Assembly: GCA_003233545.1 (NCBI GenBank) | Contig: QILZ01000177.1 | Span: 1 to 19,737 of the forward strand | Source of the DNA: Spirochaetales bacterium | Lineage (GTDB): Bacteria; Spirochaetota; Spirochaetia; SZUA-6 | Length of the DNA stretch: 19,737 nt | Direction of reading: 5' to 3' | Part shown: piece by piece, positions 1-7,302 of the stretch | Numbering within the stretch: the stretch's first letter is position 1 | Layout of the letters: each line of letters starts with the position of its first letter | Made by a program: the position numbers and the translations under genes | The notes under the pieces: model-generated | What the model saw: only the letters and a program-made list of their open reading frames with translations | Told to the model about the DNA's origin: nothing | The model's database searches: none

Positions 1-1
1 G

Positions 2-226
2 AATAAATACGGCGCAAGATTGTCTTTTCACGGGTGTATTTCGACTGCAGGAGCTGTTGCAAACGGAACAGCGGGTGAAACTGCAGAGGATGTAAAAAAA
101 ATCTTAAATACCATGAAACCCGGCGGAGGTTTCGCCCTTTCGCCAACGCATCTGCTCCAGGATAATTCCCCCCTTTTAAATGTACTTGCCCTTTATGAAG
201 CTGCTGAAAAGTTCGGGTACTATTAA
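2..226 (+). CDS. Uroporphyrinogen decarboxylase (URO-D)-like protein, C-terminal fragment
   Basis: Only the last 74 codons are in the window; the gene begins upstream. The visible segment has FHGCIST, then GTAGETAEDVKKIL, then PGGGFALSPTHLLQ and a final region LLNVLALYEAAEKFGYY. That order (a strand ending FHG, a helix after a GT turn, the GGG-F-SPTH motif, then a last helix with an aromatic end) is the usual C-terminus of the URO-D/MtaA superfamily TIM barrel. Members either decarboxylate uroporphyrinogen III in haem synthesis or move methyl groups between corrinoid proteins and coenzymes. Many in sugar and fermentative loci are uncharacterised, and this tail cannot tell them apart. It ends 96 bases before the ROK gene, which has its own promoter, so it is probably the last gene of a separate transcript. 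The family call is fairly sure; the reaction is not. Confidence 0.75.
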   Translation, partial: NKYGARLSFHGCISTAGAVANGTAGETAEDVKKILNTMKPGGGFALSPTHLLQDNSPLLNVLALYEAAEKFGYY

Positions 227-254
227 AATAATTTAAAATATTTCCCGATTTTTC

Positions 255-283
255 TTGACAGGAGGAAATCGATCGGATAAACT
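255..283 (+). promoter_or_regulatory. Sigma70-type promoter of the ROK/sugar operon
   Basis: A perfect -35 box TTGACA (255-260) is followed after 17 bases by TAAACT (278-283), which matches four of six positions of the -10 consensus. The predicted transcription start falls around 289-292, inside the inverted repeat at 281-309. That arrangement fits a promoter blocked by a bound repressor. The box and spacing are seen; activity is inferred. Confidence 0.65.
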
Positions 284-309
284 TAGTTTGTCCGATGCAC
301 AAACTAAGT
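281..309 (+). promoter_or_regulatory. Perfect 11-bp inverted repeat, likely operator of the ROK repressor
   Basis: ACTTAGTTTGT (281-291) and its exact reverse complement ACAAACTAAGT (299-309) are separated by seven bases. The repeat overlaps the -10 element and the predicted transcription start, and ends 13 bases before the ATG of the ROK gene. ROK repressors such as XylR and NagC bind paired AT-rich half sites of this size, so autoregulation and control of the downstream sugar genes is the natural reading. As RNA it would also form a stem-loop just before the ribosome-binding site, so an effect on translation is possible. I saw no second copy in the window. Confidence 0.65.
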
Positions 310-322
310 GAGGGTTTTAGTT

Positions 323-1537
323 ATGCTGAAAAAGGTAAAAAAAGGTGACAGTGAATTAATTAAAAATCTCAATCTCGGTGTTATCCTGGAAGCCGTAAAA
401 AATTACGGTCCGGTTTCCCGGTCAAAAATCGCCCGGCTGACAGGTTTAAGCAAATCAACATGCTCCCTTCTTGTCGAGAATCTATTAGCTTCGGGGCTTG
501 TAAAAGAAATGGGAAAAGAAGAATCATCCGGAGGGCGGAAACCGGTTCTTCTGCAGATTAACTACGATGCGGGAATAGCTGTCGGCGTAAAACTGATGGA
601 GCAGAAAGTTCTGGCCGCATTCGTGGACTTTACAGGAGAAGCCGGTGAGGTTGTGGAAGAAAAAATAAACCGGAAAAATGATACGGCTTCCTACATCGAA
701 TCGCTTATAAGAGCAATTAAGAGAATATTGGAAACTGAGAATGGAAAATCTTTTAAGCGGAAAATACTCGGAATCGGCATAGGGATAAGCGGGCTTGTAG
801 ATTCCGAAAAGGGTGTTCTTTTGCAGTCGACCATACTTAACTGGAATGGTGTTCCTATCAGGGAAATACTGCAGAAGGAATTTTCCATACCTGTATATTT
901 AGAGAACGATGTAAATACATTCGCAATCGGTGAAAAAATACTGGGCTCCGGGAAGAGCTATGACAATTTTATCTGTGTAACAATCGGACGTGGTGTCGGG
1001 ATGGGTACCATGATAAACGGCAAAATCTACAGGGGAAGTCATAATGGCTCCGGTGAGTTCGGCCATATGAAAGTCTGTACAGGCAGTGATGCTCCTCTTT
1101 GTTCCTGTGGTAAACGGGGATGCGTCGAAGCATATGCTTCTGACCCTGCCATATGCAGGTTTGTAAGCAGCGAGATAGCTAAAGGGAAAAAATCCATACT
1201 TGCTGATAAGCAGGCAGCAGGTATTGCGGATATTCTCGGTGCGGCCGGACAGGGTGATTCTCTCGCAGTTGAAGCATTCAGGGTGGCCGGACATTATTTG
1301 GGTTATGGAATAGCAAATCTGATAAATCTTCTCGATCCGGAAATGGTAATAATCGGCGGGGAAGGAACAACGGCCGGAGAATTTATTTTTCCGGAAATGA
1401 AGAAGGTGATAAAGGAGAATACCATCTACGGATTAGCGGAAAAGGTAAAACTGGTTCCGATAGTTTTCGAAAACAATTTATGGGTCAGGGGTGCGGCTAC
1501 CCTGGTTATACGTGAAGTATTCAGTATCCCGTTTTGA
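323..1537 (+). CDS. ROK family transcriptional repressor (XylR/NagC type)
   Basis: A 404-residue protein: N-terminal winged helix-turn-helix (roughly residues 15-75, with SRSKIARLTGLSKST as helix-turn-helix) followed by a ROK sugar-kinase-like domain. The ROK signature is visible: ENDVN, then GRGVGMGTMINGKIYRG, GEFGHM, and the zinc-binding CSCGKRGCVE. Such proteins bind DNA without sugar and let go when a sugar or its phosphate occupies the kinase fold. I chose ATG 323 over GTG 308 because GAGGG at 310-314 lies 8 bases before it and the GTG lies inside the operator. It heads a run with a sugar ABC importer and two GH31 enzymes, so it probably represses them in the absence of an alpha-glucoside. 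The family is sure; the ligand is not known. Confidence 0.9.
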   Translation: MLKKVKKGDSELIKNLNLGVILEAVKNYGPVSRSKIARLTGLSKSTCSLLVENLLASGLVKEMGKEESSGGRKPVLLQINYDAGIAVGVKLMEQKVLAAFVDFTGEAGEVVEEKINRKNDTASYIESLIRAIKRILETENGKSFKRKILGIGIGISGLVDSEKGVLLQSTILNWNGVPIREILQKEFSIPVYLENDVNTFAIGEKILGSGKSYDNFICVTIGRGVGMGTMINGKIYRGSHNGSGEFGHMKVCTGSDAPLCSCGKRGCVEAYASDPAICRFVSSEIAKGKKSILADKQAAGIADILGAAGQGDSLAVEAFRVAGHYLGYGIANLINLLDPEMVIIGGEGTTAGEFIFPEMKKVIKENTIYGLAEKVKLVPIVFENNLWVRGAATLVIREVFSIPF

Positions 1538-1574
1538 TATGGCTGGTAGTAAGGAAAGGAGGTGATAGGAAGTA

Positions 1575-1640
1575 ATGCAGGTTCAGGAAAAAGTCAGCCG
1601 GTATCGGTACTTATCGACCGGCAGCAATTTAGTATTTTAA
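1575..1640 (+). CDS. Possible 21-residue leader peptide behind an extended Shine-Dalgarno
   Basis: Between the ROK gene and the binding-protein gene lies AAAGGAGGTGAT (1555-1566), 12 bases fully complementary to the usual 3' end of 16S rRNA. It is followed by ATG at 1575 and an open frame MQVQEKVSRYRYLSTGSNLVF ending in TAA at 1638-1640, just before the AAGGAG of the next gene. The distance from GGAGG to the ATG (12 bases) is longer than ideal. A short leader that couples translation to the binding protein, or a ribosome standby site, would explain it. I recognise no family, and it may be chance. Confidence 0.25.
   Translation: MQVQEKVSRYRYLSTGSNLVF
1597..1622 (+). repeat. Short inverted repeat before the binding-protein gene
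   Basis: GCCGGT (1597-1602) and ACCGGC (1617-1622) are exact reverse complements around 14 bases. The stem is only six pairs and is not followed by a T run, so it is not a terminator. It sits inside the possible leader frame, 22 bases before the ribosome-binding site of the binding-protein gene. It may be a minor mRNA structure or nothing. Confidence 0.3.
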
Positions 1641-1658
1641 TAGTAAGGAGATGTGTGT

Positions 1659-2936
1659 ATGAAAAGAATAGTAAATCTGGCTGTAACAGCCATGGTAATG
1701 TTTATCTTTGTTTCAACGGTAACTGCCGGAGGCAAACAGGAAGCGTCTGGCGGCGGTGTAGAAAAGGTTGTAACTGTCGACTATATGAATTTTAGCGGTT
1801 CCGGCGATAGGGCCAAGGTTCTGGAACAGATGAAAGAAATCTTTGAAAATCAGAATTCCGGAATAAGGATCAAAATTAAAACAGTCGATTTTGGAAGTTA
1901 CTTTACCCTACTGCAGACGAGGGTTGCCGCCGGTTCCGCTCCCGATTCTTACGAGCTGAACTATGAAAACTTTATCGCCTATGCGAAAAAGAATGTCCTT
2001 ATGGACCTTGATCCTCTCTTTAAAAAGTCCGGCTTCGACACCTCGTCGTTGAATAAAAATGCATTGAAAGCCTTCAGAACGGATGGAAAACAGTATGGAC
2101 TGCCGGAAAGCTACTCGACGGTTCTCCTGTTCTACAATAAGGACCTCTTTAACAGGGCAGGGGCTTCCTATCCAACGGATAACTGGACCTGGTCGGATGA
2201 ACAGAGAGCGGCTGAAAAGATACGGGCTTTGGGGAAAAATATTTTTGGAATCAGTCATCCAATCCAATTCTGGGAATTCTACAAGGTTGTACAGCAGAAC
2301 GGCGGCAGCCTGTTGAGTAAAGACGGCACAAAATTTACTGTAGATACACCTCAGAACGTAGAAACACTCAAGTTCATGGTGGACAGGGTCTTAAAATCGA
2401 ATGTAATGCCTTCGGCGAAGCAAAATGCCGGCGGTGACTGGAATATGTTTAAATCCGGAAGACTGGGTATGATTGTAACCGGCGTCTGGGCATTCCATGA
2501 TTTTACAAGGGATTGTAAATTTAAATGGGACATCGCCGTAGAACCCGGCAATCTCAAAAAGGCCACCCACTTCTTTGCTAACGGTATTGTAATCAATAAA
2601 GACAGCACTGTAGCAGGGGCAGCCTTTAAATGGATCAAGTTCATGTCTGCAAGCAAAGAGGCTGCTCAGATAAGGGTGAATGCGGATTGGGAAGTACCCG
2701 CAACCACCTACCCGGAGATTATGGCAGACTACAACAGCAAAACCCCTCCCGCCAACAGAAAAGCCGTGTTCGATTCCCTCAACTATCTTGTGACTCCTCC
2801 CGTAGTTGAACAGGCCGGTGAGATGACGGATATCCTTAATCTGCAGCTGCAGGCGGCAAGAGACGGAGATAAGAGCCCCGCTCAAGCACTTGCCGATGCA
2901 CAGAAGCAGCTTGAAGAGAAGATTAAACTTAAGTAA
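1659..2936 (+). CDS. Sugar ABC transporter substrate-binding protein (family 1)
   Basis: A 425-residue extracytoplasmic solute-binding protein of the MalE/UgpB type. The signal peptide is clear: MKR, a hydrophobic run, then VTA before GGKQEASGGG. There is no lipobox cysteine, so signal peptidase I processing and a periplasmic soluble form are expected. Family features include a first strand VDYMNFSG, the helix EQMKEIFENQNSGIRIKI, AAGSAPDSYELNYENF, YGLPESYSTVLLFYNKDLF and the late GVWAFHDF region. The start is ATG 1659, 8 bases after AAGGAG (1645-1650); the GTG at 1653 is too close to that site. It should deliver an oligosaccharide to the two permeases just downstream. The sugar cannot be read from sequence; the neighbours suggest an alpha-glucoside. 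Confidence 0.92.
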   Translation: MKRIVNLAVTAMVMFIFVSTVTAGGKQEASGGGVEKVVTVDYMNFSGSGDRAKVLEQMKEIFENQNSGIRIKIKTVDFGSYFTLLQTRVAAGSAPDSYELNYENFIAYAKKNVLMDLDPLFKKSGFDTSSLNKNALKAFRTDGKQYGLPESYSTVLLFYNKDLFNRAGASYPTDNWTWSDEQRAAEKIRALGKNIFGISHPIQFWEFYKVVQQNGGSLLSKDGTKFTVDTPQNVETLKFMVDRVLKSNVMPSAKQNAGGDWNMFKSGRLGMIVTGVWAFHDFTRDCKFKWDIAVEPGNLKKATHFFANGIVINKDSTVAGAAFKWIKFMSASKEAAQIRVNADWEVPATTYPEIMADYNSKTPPANRKAVFDSLNYLVTPPVVEQAGEMTDILNLQLQAARDGDKSPAQALADAQKQLEEKIKLK

Positions 2937-2977
2937 CACCCAGGGTAAACAAAGAAAAGCCGGTTGGTAGTAATTAT

Positions 2978-3007
2978 AACAGGCGGTTGTCCCGGCAGCC
3001 GCTTGTT
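2978..3007 (+). promoter_or_regulatory. Intercistronic stem-loop between binding-protein and permease genes
   Basis: AACAGGCGG (2978-2986) pairs along all nine bases with CCGCTTGTT (2999-3007), using one G-U pair, around a 12-base loop. No T run follows, so it is not a standard terminator. A stable structure here is the classical way in which a binding-protein message (malE) is kept more abundant than the permease message. That role is inferred. Confidence 0.5.
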
Positions 3008-3040
3008 CTATCTATCAGTAAAATAATATGGAGGCAGATC

Positions 3041-3955
3041 GTGCAATCTGAAATACAAAGAAACAAATTAAAGGCAATATTGTTTTTTCTTTCCCCCAGC
3101 ATCCTCGGGCTGCTTCTGTTCAGCCTTATACCCATGGTATTTTCTTTCCTCTTAAGCCTGACGAAATGGGACGGTCTTACCAGGTGGAACCTTAAGGCGG
3201 GGATTCCGAATATTGTCGGATTTGGTAATTTTAAAGAAATTCTTACCGATGCGGAATTCTGGAAGGTATTAGGGCACACCTCGTATTATATCGTACTTTA
3301 TATTCCCCTAATCCTCATTTTCTCCCTCCTTGTTGCAAACCTTCTCAATATGGATTTCAAAGGAATCGTCGCTTATCGTGTTCTATTCTATATCCCGGTG
3401 CTAACCTCCTGGGTTGCAGGCGCCCTGGTTTGGAAATGGGTGTTAAACCCTCTCTACGGACCCCTTAATGAGATGCTTCGCTTTATTGGTATAGAAGGTC
3501 CGGGATGGCTTCAGGATGCGAAATGGGCAATGCCTGGTATTGTTCTGGCAAGCATCTGGAAGGATATGGGTTTTTTCGGGTTGATATTCCTTGGCGCCCT
3601 GCGGGGAATAAACATCGAATATATTGATGCCGCCAGGATCGACGGCGCAAACTGGTGGCAGCGGTTGATGAAAATTACTCTGCCCCTGATATCTCCGGCC
3701 ATATTCTTTGTCATTGTTATCTCTATTATCAACTCCTTCCAGCTCTTTCCGCAAATCATGATAATGACAGAGGGTGGAAATGCAGGTCCCCATGGAGCTA
3801 CGCAGGTTATGGTGGAGCGTATCTATAAGTATGCGTTTAAGTATTTTAAGATGGGATACGCCGTGGCCTACTCCTGGCTTTTGTTTGTGATAATCTTCGC
3901 TTTTACCATGCTTCAGGTAAAGCTTCAAAAAAGGTGGGTACATTACGATGAGTAA
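3041..3955 (+). CDS. Sugar ABC transporter permease, MalF type
   Basis: A 304-residue inner-membrane protein with about six hydrophobic segments. The EAA loop that docks on the ATPase is seen as EYIDAARIDGANWWQRLMKITLPLISP. The early segment SPSILGLLLFSLIPMVFSF and the motif SLTKWDG are typical of first-listed (MalF/UgpA-like) permeases. Start: GTG at 3041, six bases after GGAGG (3030-3034). An upstream extension in frame to a TTG at 2987 would run through the intercistronic stem-loop and has no ribosome-binding site. Its 3' end overlaps the next permease gene by 8 bases, so the two are translationally coupled and likely form a heterodimer. The ATPase partner is not in this window. Confidence 0.9.
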   Translation: MQSEIQRNKLKAILFFLSPSILGLLLFSLIPMVFSFLLSLTKWDGLTRWNLKAGIPNIVGFGNFKEILTDAEFWKVLGHTSYYIVLYIPLILIFSLLVANLLNMDFKGIVAYRVLFYIPVLTSWVAGALVWKWVLNPLYGPLNEMLRFIGIEGPGWLQDAKWAMPGIVLASIWKDMGFFGLIFLGALRGINIEYIDAARIDGANWWQRLMKITLPLISPAIFFVIVISIINSFQLFPQIMIMTEGGNAGPHGATQVMVERIYKYAFKYFKMGYAVAYSWLLFVIIFAFTMLQVKLQKRWVHYDE

Positions 3956-4772
3956 AACCATAGCAAAGCCGATCTTTTTTTACCTTTTTGCTTCGCTTTT
4001 AGCCTTCTTCATATTGATACCCTTCTTCTGGATGATAAGCACCTCCCTTAAAAGTTATGGAGCCCTCATGTCGATCCCTATTCGGTGGATCCCTGAAACC
4101 ATCAGCTTTAAGTCCTATGCTAAAGTTTTTGTCATATTCCCCTTTGCCAGGGCCATATTTAACAGTGCCTTTGTATCGGTGTTGTCCACCGTGATAACGA
4201 TCCTCTCGGCAAGCATGGCGGCATACGTATTCGCAAAGATCAGGTTCAAAGGTAGAGAGAGACTCTTTTTAGTGGTGCTGGCAACAATGATGATTCCCAG
4301 CCAGGTAACGGTAATACCGATATTCCTCGTTTTAAAGAAGCTTGGATTAATCAACACCTTTACCGGTCTAATTGCGCCGACTATATTCAATGCCTTTGCG
4401 ATTTTCATGCTCCGGCAGCACATGAAGGACATTCCAGATGATTTTATAGACGCGGCGGTTATCGACGGGGCCTCGTACTTTCGGATATTCAGAAGCGTGA
4501 TTCTGCCCTTAAGTATGCCCATTATTACAATCTTGGGTGTCATAACTTTTATGGGTGCATGGAATGACTATTTCTGGCCCTTGGTTATTCTTTACGACAA
4601 GGCCAAGATGACCCTTAGCCTCGCCTTGAGCCAGCTCAATGGGCAGCACACGGATATGTACAATATTCTAATGGCAGGAAGCCTTTTGTCCATGATTCCG
4701 ATTATAGTTATCTATATATTTGCTCAAAAGTACTTTATGTCGGGGCTTCAGCTTGGAGGCATAAAAGGCTAG
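3948..4772 (+). CDS. Sugar ABC transporter permease, MalG type
   Basis: A 274-residue inner-membrane protein, second half of the sugar importer. Family marks are the opening hydrophobic segment followed by FFWMISTSLKSYGAL, the conserved MMIPSQVTVIPIFLVLKKLGL, the EAA loop DDFIDAAVIDGASYFRIFRS, and the closing YFMSGLQLGGIKG, all usual for MalG/UgpE-type permeases. The ATG lies inside the end of the MalF-type gene (8-base overlap), which argues for coupled translation and equal amounts of both. Fifty bases, including a stem-loop, separate it from the first GH31 gene. No gene for an ATP-binding subunit follows, so the importer must borrow one encoded elsewhere. Confidence 0.92.
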   Translation: MSKTIAKPIFFYLFASLLAFFILIPFFWMISTSLKSYGALMSIPIRWIPETISFKSYAKVFVIFPFARAIFNSAFVSVLSTVITILSASMAAYVFAKIRFKGRERLFLVVLATMMIPSQVTVIPIFLVLKKLGLINTFTGLIAPTIFNAFAIFMLRQHMKDIPDDFIDAAVIDGASYFRIFRSVILPLSMPIITILGVITFMGAWNDYFWPLVILYDKAKMTLSLALSQLNGQHTDMYNILMAGSLLSMIPIIVIYIFAQKYFMSGLQLGGIKG

Positions 4773-4777
4773 ATTAC

Positions 4778-4797
4778 ATCAGCCGTTACCGGCTGAT
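4778..4797 (+). promoter_or_regulatory. Perfect 8-bp stem-loop between permease and GH31 genes
   Basis: ATCAGCCG (4778-4785) and CGGCTGAT (4790-4797) form a perfect eight-pair stem with a four-base loop, starting 5 bases after the permease stop. The following bases are CTTCTACAT rather than a T run, so full termination is unlikely. Partial attenuation or an mRNA stability or processing element between transport and hydrolase genes is the better guess. Confidence 0.55.
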
Positions 4798-4821
4798 CTT
4801 CTACATACCAGGAGGTTTTAA

Positions 4822-7302
4822 ATGTTGAAACTCGTGCATATTCCTTACGGAAGCGAACATCCCTATCTCCGGGAACCCTTCGAACGTTTCCCCCGCGATC
4901 CTGAGGAAGGGAAGAAAACGGGAATCGGGATCTGCGTGTATTCCGCCACACCTCCGGAGAGAGTATGGGTTGCCTGGAAAAGAAATAATAAAGCCGAAAG
5001 CAGCACCGACTGCAGCTTAACCCGGAAGGACAGCGAAAAAGTCTGCTACCGGGCCGAGCTTCCGCCTTTCCTTAAGGGGGATAAGATCACCTATCGAATT
5101 TATACGTTTTCTAAAGAAGATAAGACGGAGAGTAAAGAATTCTCCTTTGTTGTCGGCGGATGGGTAGAGAGAGGCGTTCTCGAATCCTACCGTCTCGATA
5201 ACGGATACCTACACCTGGAATGCTCATCAATCGAGGATGGGGATTATATATTGATTGGTCTTATGGAAGAAAGTTCCCTGGTACTGCGAACCGTGTGCGG
5301 CAGAGAGCGCTTTAATAGCGGGGATTTCGGAAAAGCCGGGAAATTCAAAGGGCGGTTTCCTCTGATCGATGTAATCGAGCATGAGGACCGGGTTATTTTT
5401 AAAAGCAATTCTTTCTGCATTACGGTTTCCCGTTTTCCATGCCTGATCTCTATCGACGATGCCGAAGGTAATATCATACTTAAAGAAGCCCGTCCTGCCC
5501 GCAAGTTTGTAGGCGGCGGTAAAAGTACTACGAGCGGAGGCAACAGTACTGCAGGCGGCGGTAAAAGTACTGCAGGCAGGGTAACCGCCCTCTCTCAGAC
5601 CTTCATCAGCCCGGGGGAAGAAGGATTTTTTGGTTTCGGAGAACGCTATAACGGTCTTAACCAGAGGGATAAGAAAGTCGATATCCGGGTTTTTGAGAAA
5701 TGGAGAAATCAGGGAGATAAGACCTATCTACCGGTTCCTTTCTTCCTCAGTTCATCAGGGTACGGTTTGTATCTGGATACCGCCCGTCACCTGGAATTCG
5801 ATCTCGCTGCCTCCGGCCACGGTCTGTGGAGCTACACTGCAAGGATGGGAGAGGATGGTATAATGGATACTTTTATTTTTACAGGAATGCCCGCAGATAT
5901 TCTGAAAGCTTTTACCCGGTTTACCGGCAGGCCTGCTCTGCCTCCGGACTGGGTCTTCGGACCGTGGATGAGCGGAAATGAATGGAACAGTCAGAAGCGG
6001 GTAATGAGGGAGGTTGCCATGACCCTGGAGCACGATATTCCGGCAACGGTACTGGTAATAGAAGCGTGGAGTGATGAGAAGAATTTCTATATATGGAACG
6101 ATGCCCTTTACGAACCGAAAGCTTCGGACTCTCCTTTAAATCAGGAAGATTTTACCTTTCCCGAAGACGGCAAGTGGCCGGATCCCGGTGGGATGATAGA
6201 TTACCTGCACGATCTTGGGATACGGGTCATCCTCTGGCAGATACCTGTTTTAAAGCACCTTAGTGAGAAAGACCGGCAGCATGATCTGGATGAAGCCTAC
6301 ATGATTAAAAAGGGATACTTCGTTAAAGAAAACGACGGCAGTCCCTACCGTGTACGGCCTGAGTGGTTTAAAGGCGGGCTGGTTCCTGATTTTACCAATT
6401 CTCAAGCCGCATCCTGGTGGCTTAATAAAAGGGCATATCTCCTGGAGAGTATGGGGGTAGATGGTTTTAAAACCGATGGGGGAGAGCATCTTTGGGGGAA
6501 CGATCTTCTCTTCTCGGACGGCAGGAGGGGGGATGAGCTGTTAAACATGTTTCCAAACCTGTACGAGGAAGCCTACTCCCGGTTTGTCAAAGATAAAAAG
6601 AAAGATAACGGGGTTATTTTCTCCAGGGCGGGATTTACAGGTGCCGGAAAGTATCCGGTACACTGGGCCGGAGACCAGGAATCTACCTGGGAGGAATTCC
6701 GGGCGGTTCTCTCGGGAATATTAAGTGCCGGCCTTTCCGGTATTCCCTTTATGGGGTGGGATATCGGGGGCTTCAGCGGCAAACTTCCCACAGCGGAGCT
6801 CTATATAAGGTCTTCCGAAATGGCTGCATTCTGCCCGATTATGCAGTATCACTCGGAGTTTAACGAGCATCGGGAACCGGTGATAGATAGAACACCCTGG
6901 AATATAGCGGAACATACTAAAAATCCCGAGGTACTCTCGATATACGGTAAGTATGCCAGGCTAAGGATGAAGCTAATTCCGTATCTGAAAATAGAGGCCG
7001 GGTATTGTACTGCTGCAGGGGCGCCCCTGATGGCGCCGCTCTTCTTCTACTGGCCGGAAGATAAGGCTGCATGGGAGATCGAAGATCAGTACTGTTTCGG
7101 CAGGGCACTTCTTGTCGCTCCTGTTATTCATCCCGGAGAGACAGAGCGGAGTGTTTACCTGCCGGAAGGAAAGTGGGTCGATTTCTGGACGGGAGAAAGA
7201 ATCGCCGGAGGACAGAGGATTACAACCCCGGCGCCATTGGATAAAATTCCGGTTTATAGGCGAGAGGAAGCGCCATGGATCAGCATTGAAGAGAAGGAAT
7301 AA
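4822..7302 (+). CDS. GH31 alpha-glycosidase with N-terminal beta domain and Gly-rich repeat
   Basis: An 826-residue cytoplasmic enzyme without a signal peptide, expected to hydrolyse alpha-linked oligosaccharides brought in by the importer. An extra beta-rich N-terminal domain (about 1-115) precedes the GH31 N-domain; the barrel starts near ALPPDWVFGPWMSGNEW. The nucleophile is Asp552 in GFKTDGGE and the acid/base is Asp618 in HWAGDQES, 66 residues apart. I recall the same spacing, and a similar FKTD-G-E motif, in the alpha-xylosidase YicI (D416/D482). Residues 231-253 form a Gly/Ser/Thr/Lys repeat between N-domain strands. Start ATG has GGAGG six bases upstream. The stop overlaps the ATG of the next GH31 gene by one base. 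Alpha-glucosidase, alpha-xylosidase or a transglucosylase-related activity are all possible. Confidence 0.88.
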   Translation: MLKLVHIPYGSEHPYLREPFERFPRDPEEGKKTGIGICVYSATPPERVWVAWKRNNKAESSTDCSLTRKDSEKVCYRAELPPFLKGDKITYRIYTFSKEDKTESKEFSFVVGGWVERGVLESYRLDNGYLHLECSSIEDGDYILIGLMEESSLVLRTVCGRERFNSGDFGKAGKFKGRFPLIDVIEHEDRVIFKSNSFCITVSRFPCLISIDDAEGNIILKEARPARKFVGGGKSTTSGGNSTAGGGKSTAGRVTALSQTFISPGEEGFFGFGERYNGLNQRDKKVDIRVFEKWRNQGDKTYLPVPFFLSSSGYGLYLDTARHLEFDLAASGHGLWSYTARMGEDGIMDTFIFTGMPADILKAFTRFTGRPALPPDWVFGPWMSGNEWNSQKRVMREVAMTLEHDIPATVLVIEAWSDEKNFYIWNDALYEPKASDSPLNQEDFTFPEDGKWPDPGGMIDYLHDLGIRVILWQIPVLKHLSEKDRQHDLDEAYMIKKGYFVKENDGSPYRVRPEWFKGGLVPDFTNSQAASWWLNKRAYLLESMGVDGFKTDGGEHLWGNDLLFSDGRRGDELLNMFPNLYEEAYSRFVKDKKKDNGVIFSRAGFTGAGKYPVHWAGDQESTWEEFRAVLSGILSAGLSGIPFMGWDIGGFSGKLPTAELYIRSSEMAAFCPIMQYHSEFNEHREPVIDRTPWNIAEHTKNPEVLSIYGKYARLRMKLIPYLKIEAGYCTAAGAPLMAPLFFYWPEDKAAWEIEDQYCFGRALLVAPVIHPGETERSVYLPEGKWVDFWTGERIAGGQRITTPAPLDKIPVYRREEAPWISIEEKE
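5512..5580 (+). repeat. In-frame glycine-rich tandem repeat inside the first GH31 gene
   Basis: The 18-base unit GGCGGCGGTAAAAGTACT occurs exactly at 5512-5529 and 5554-5571. A shorter variant with GGAGGCAACAGTACTGCA (5536-5553) lies between. The units stay in frame and encode GGGKSTTS, GGNSTA, GGGKSTA and GR. The run looks like a young repeat expansion in a surface loop of the N-terminal domain, where copy number could vary between strains. Confidence 0.8.

Noticed and set aside
1562..1795. 77-codon frame starting with GTG at 1562
   Set aside because: The GTG is part of the Shine-Dalgarno itself and the frame runs out of phase through the start of the binding-protein gene.
2987..3040. Upstream extension of the MalF-type permease from TTG 2987
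   Set aside because: It would translate through the loop and 3' arm of the stem-loop and has no ribosome-binding site; GTG 3041 has GGAGG six bases before it.
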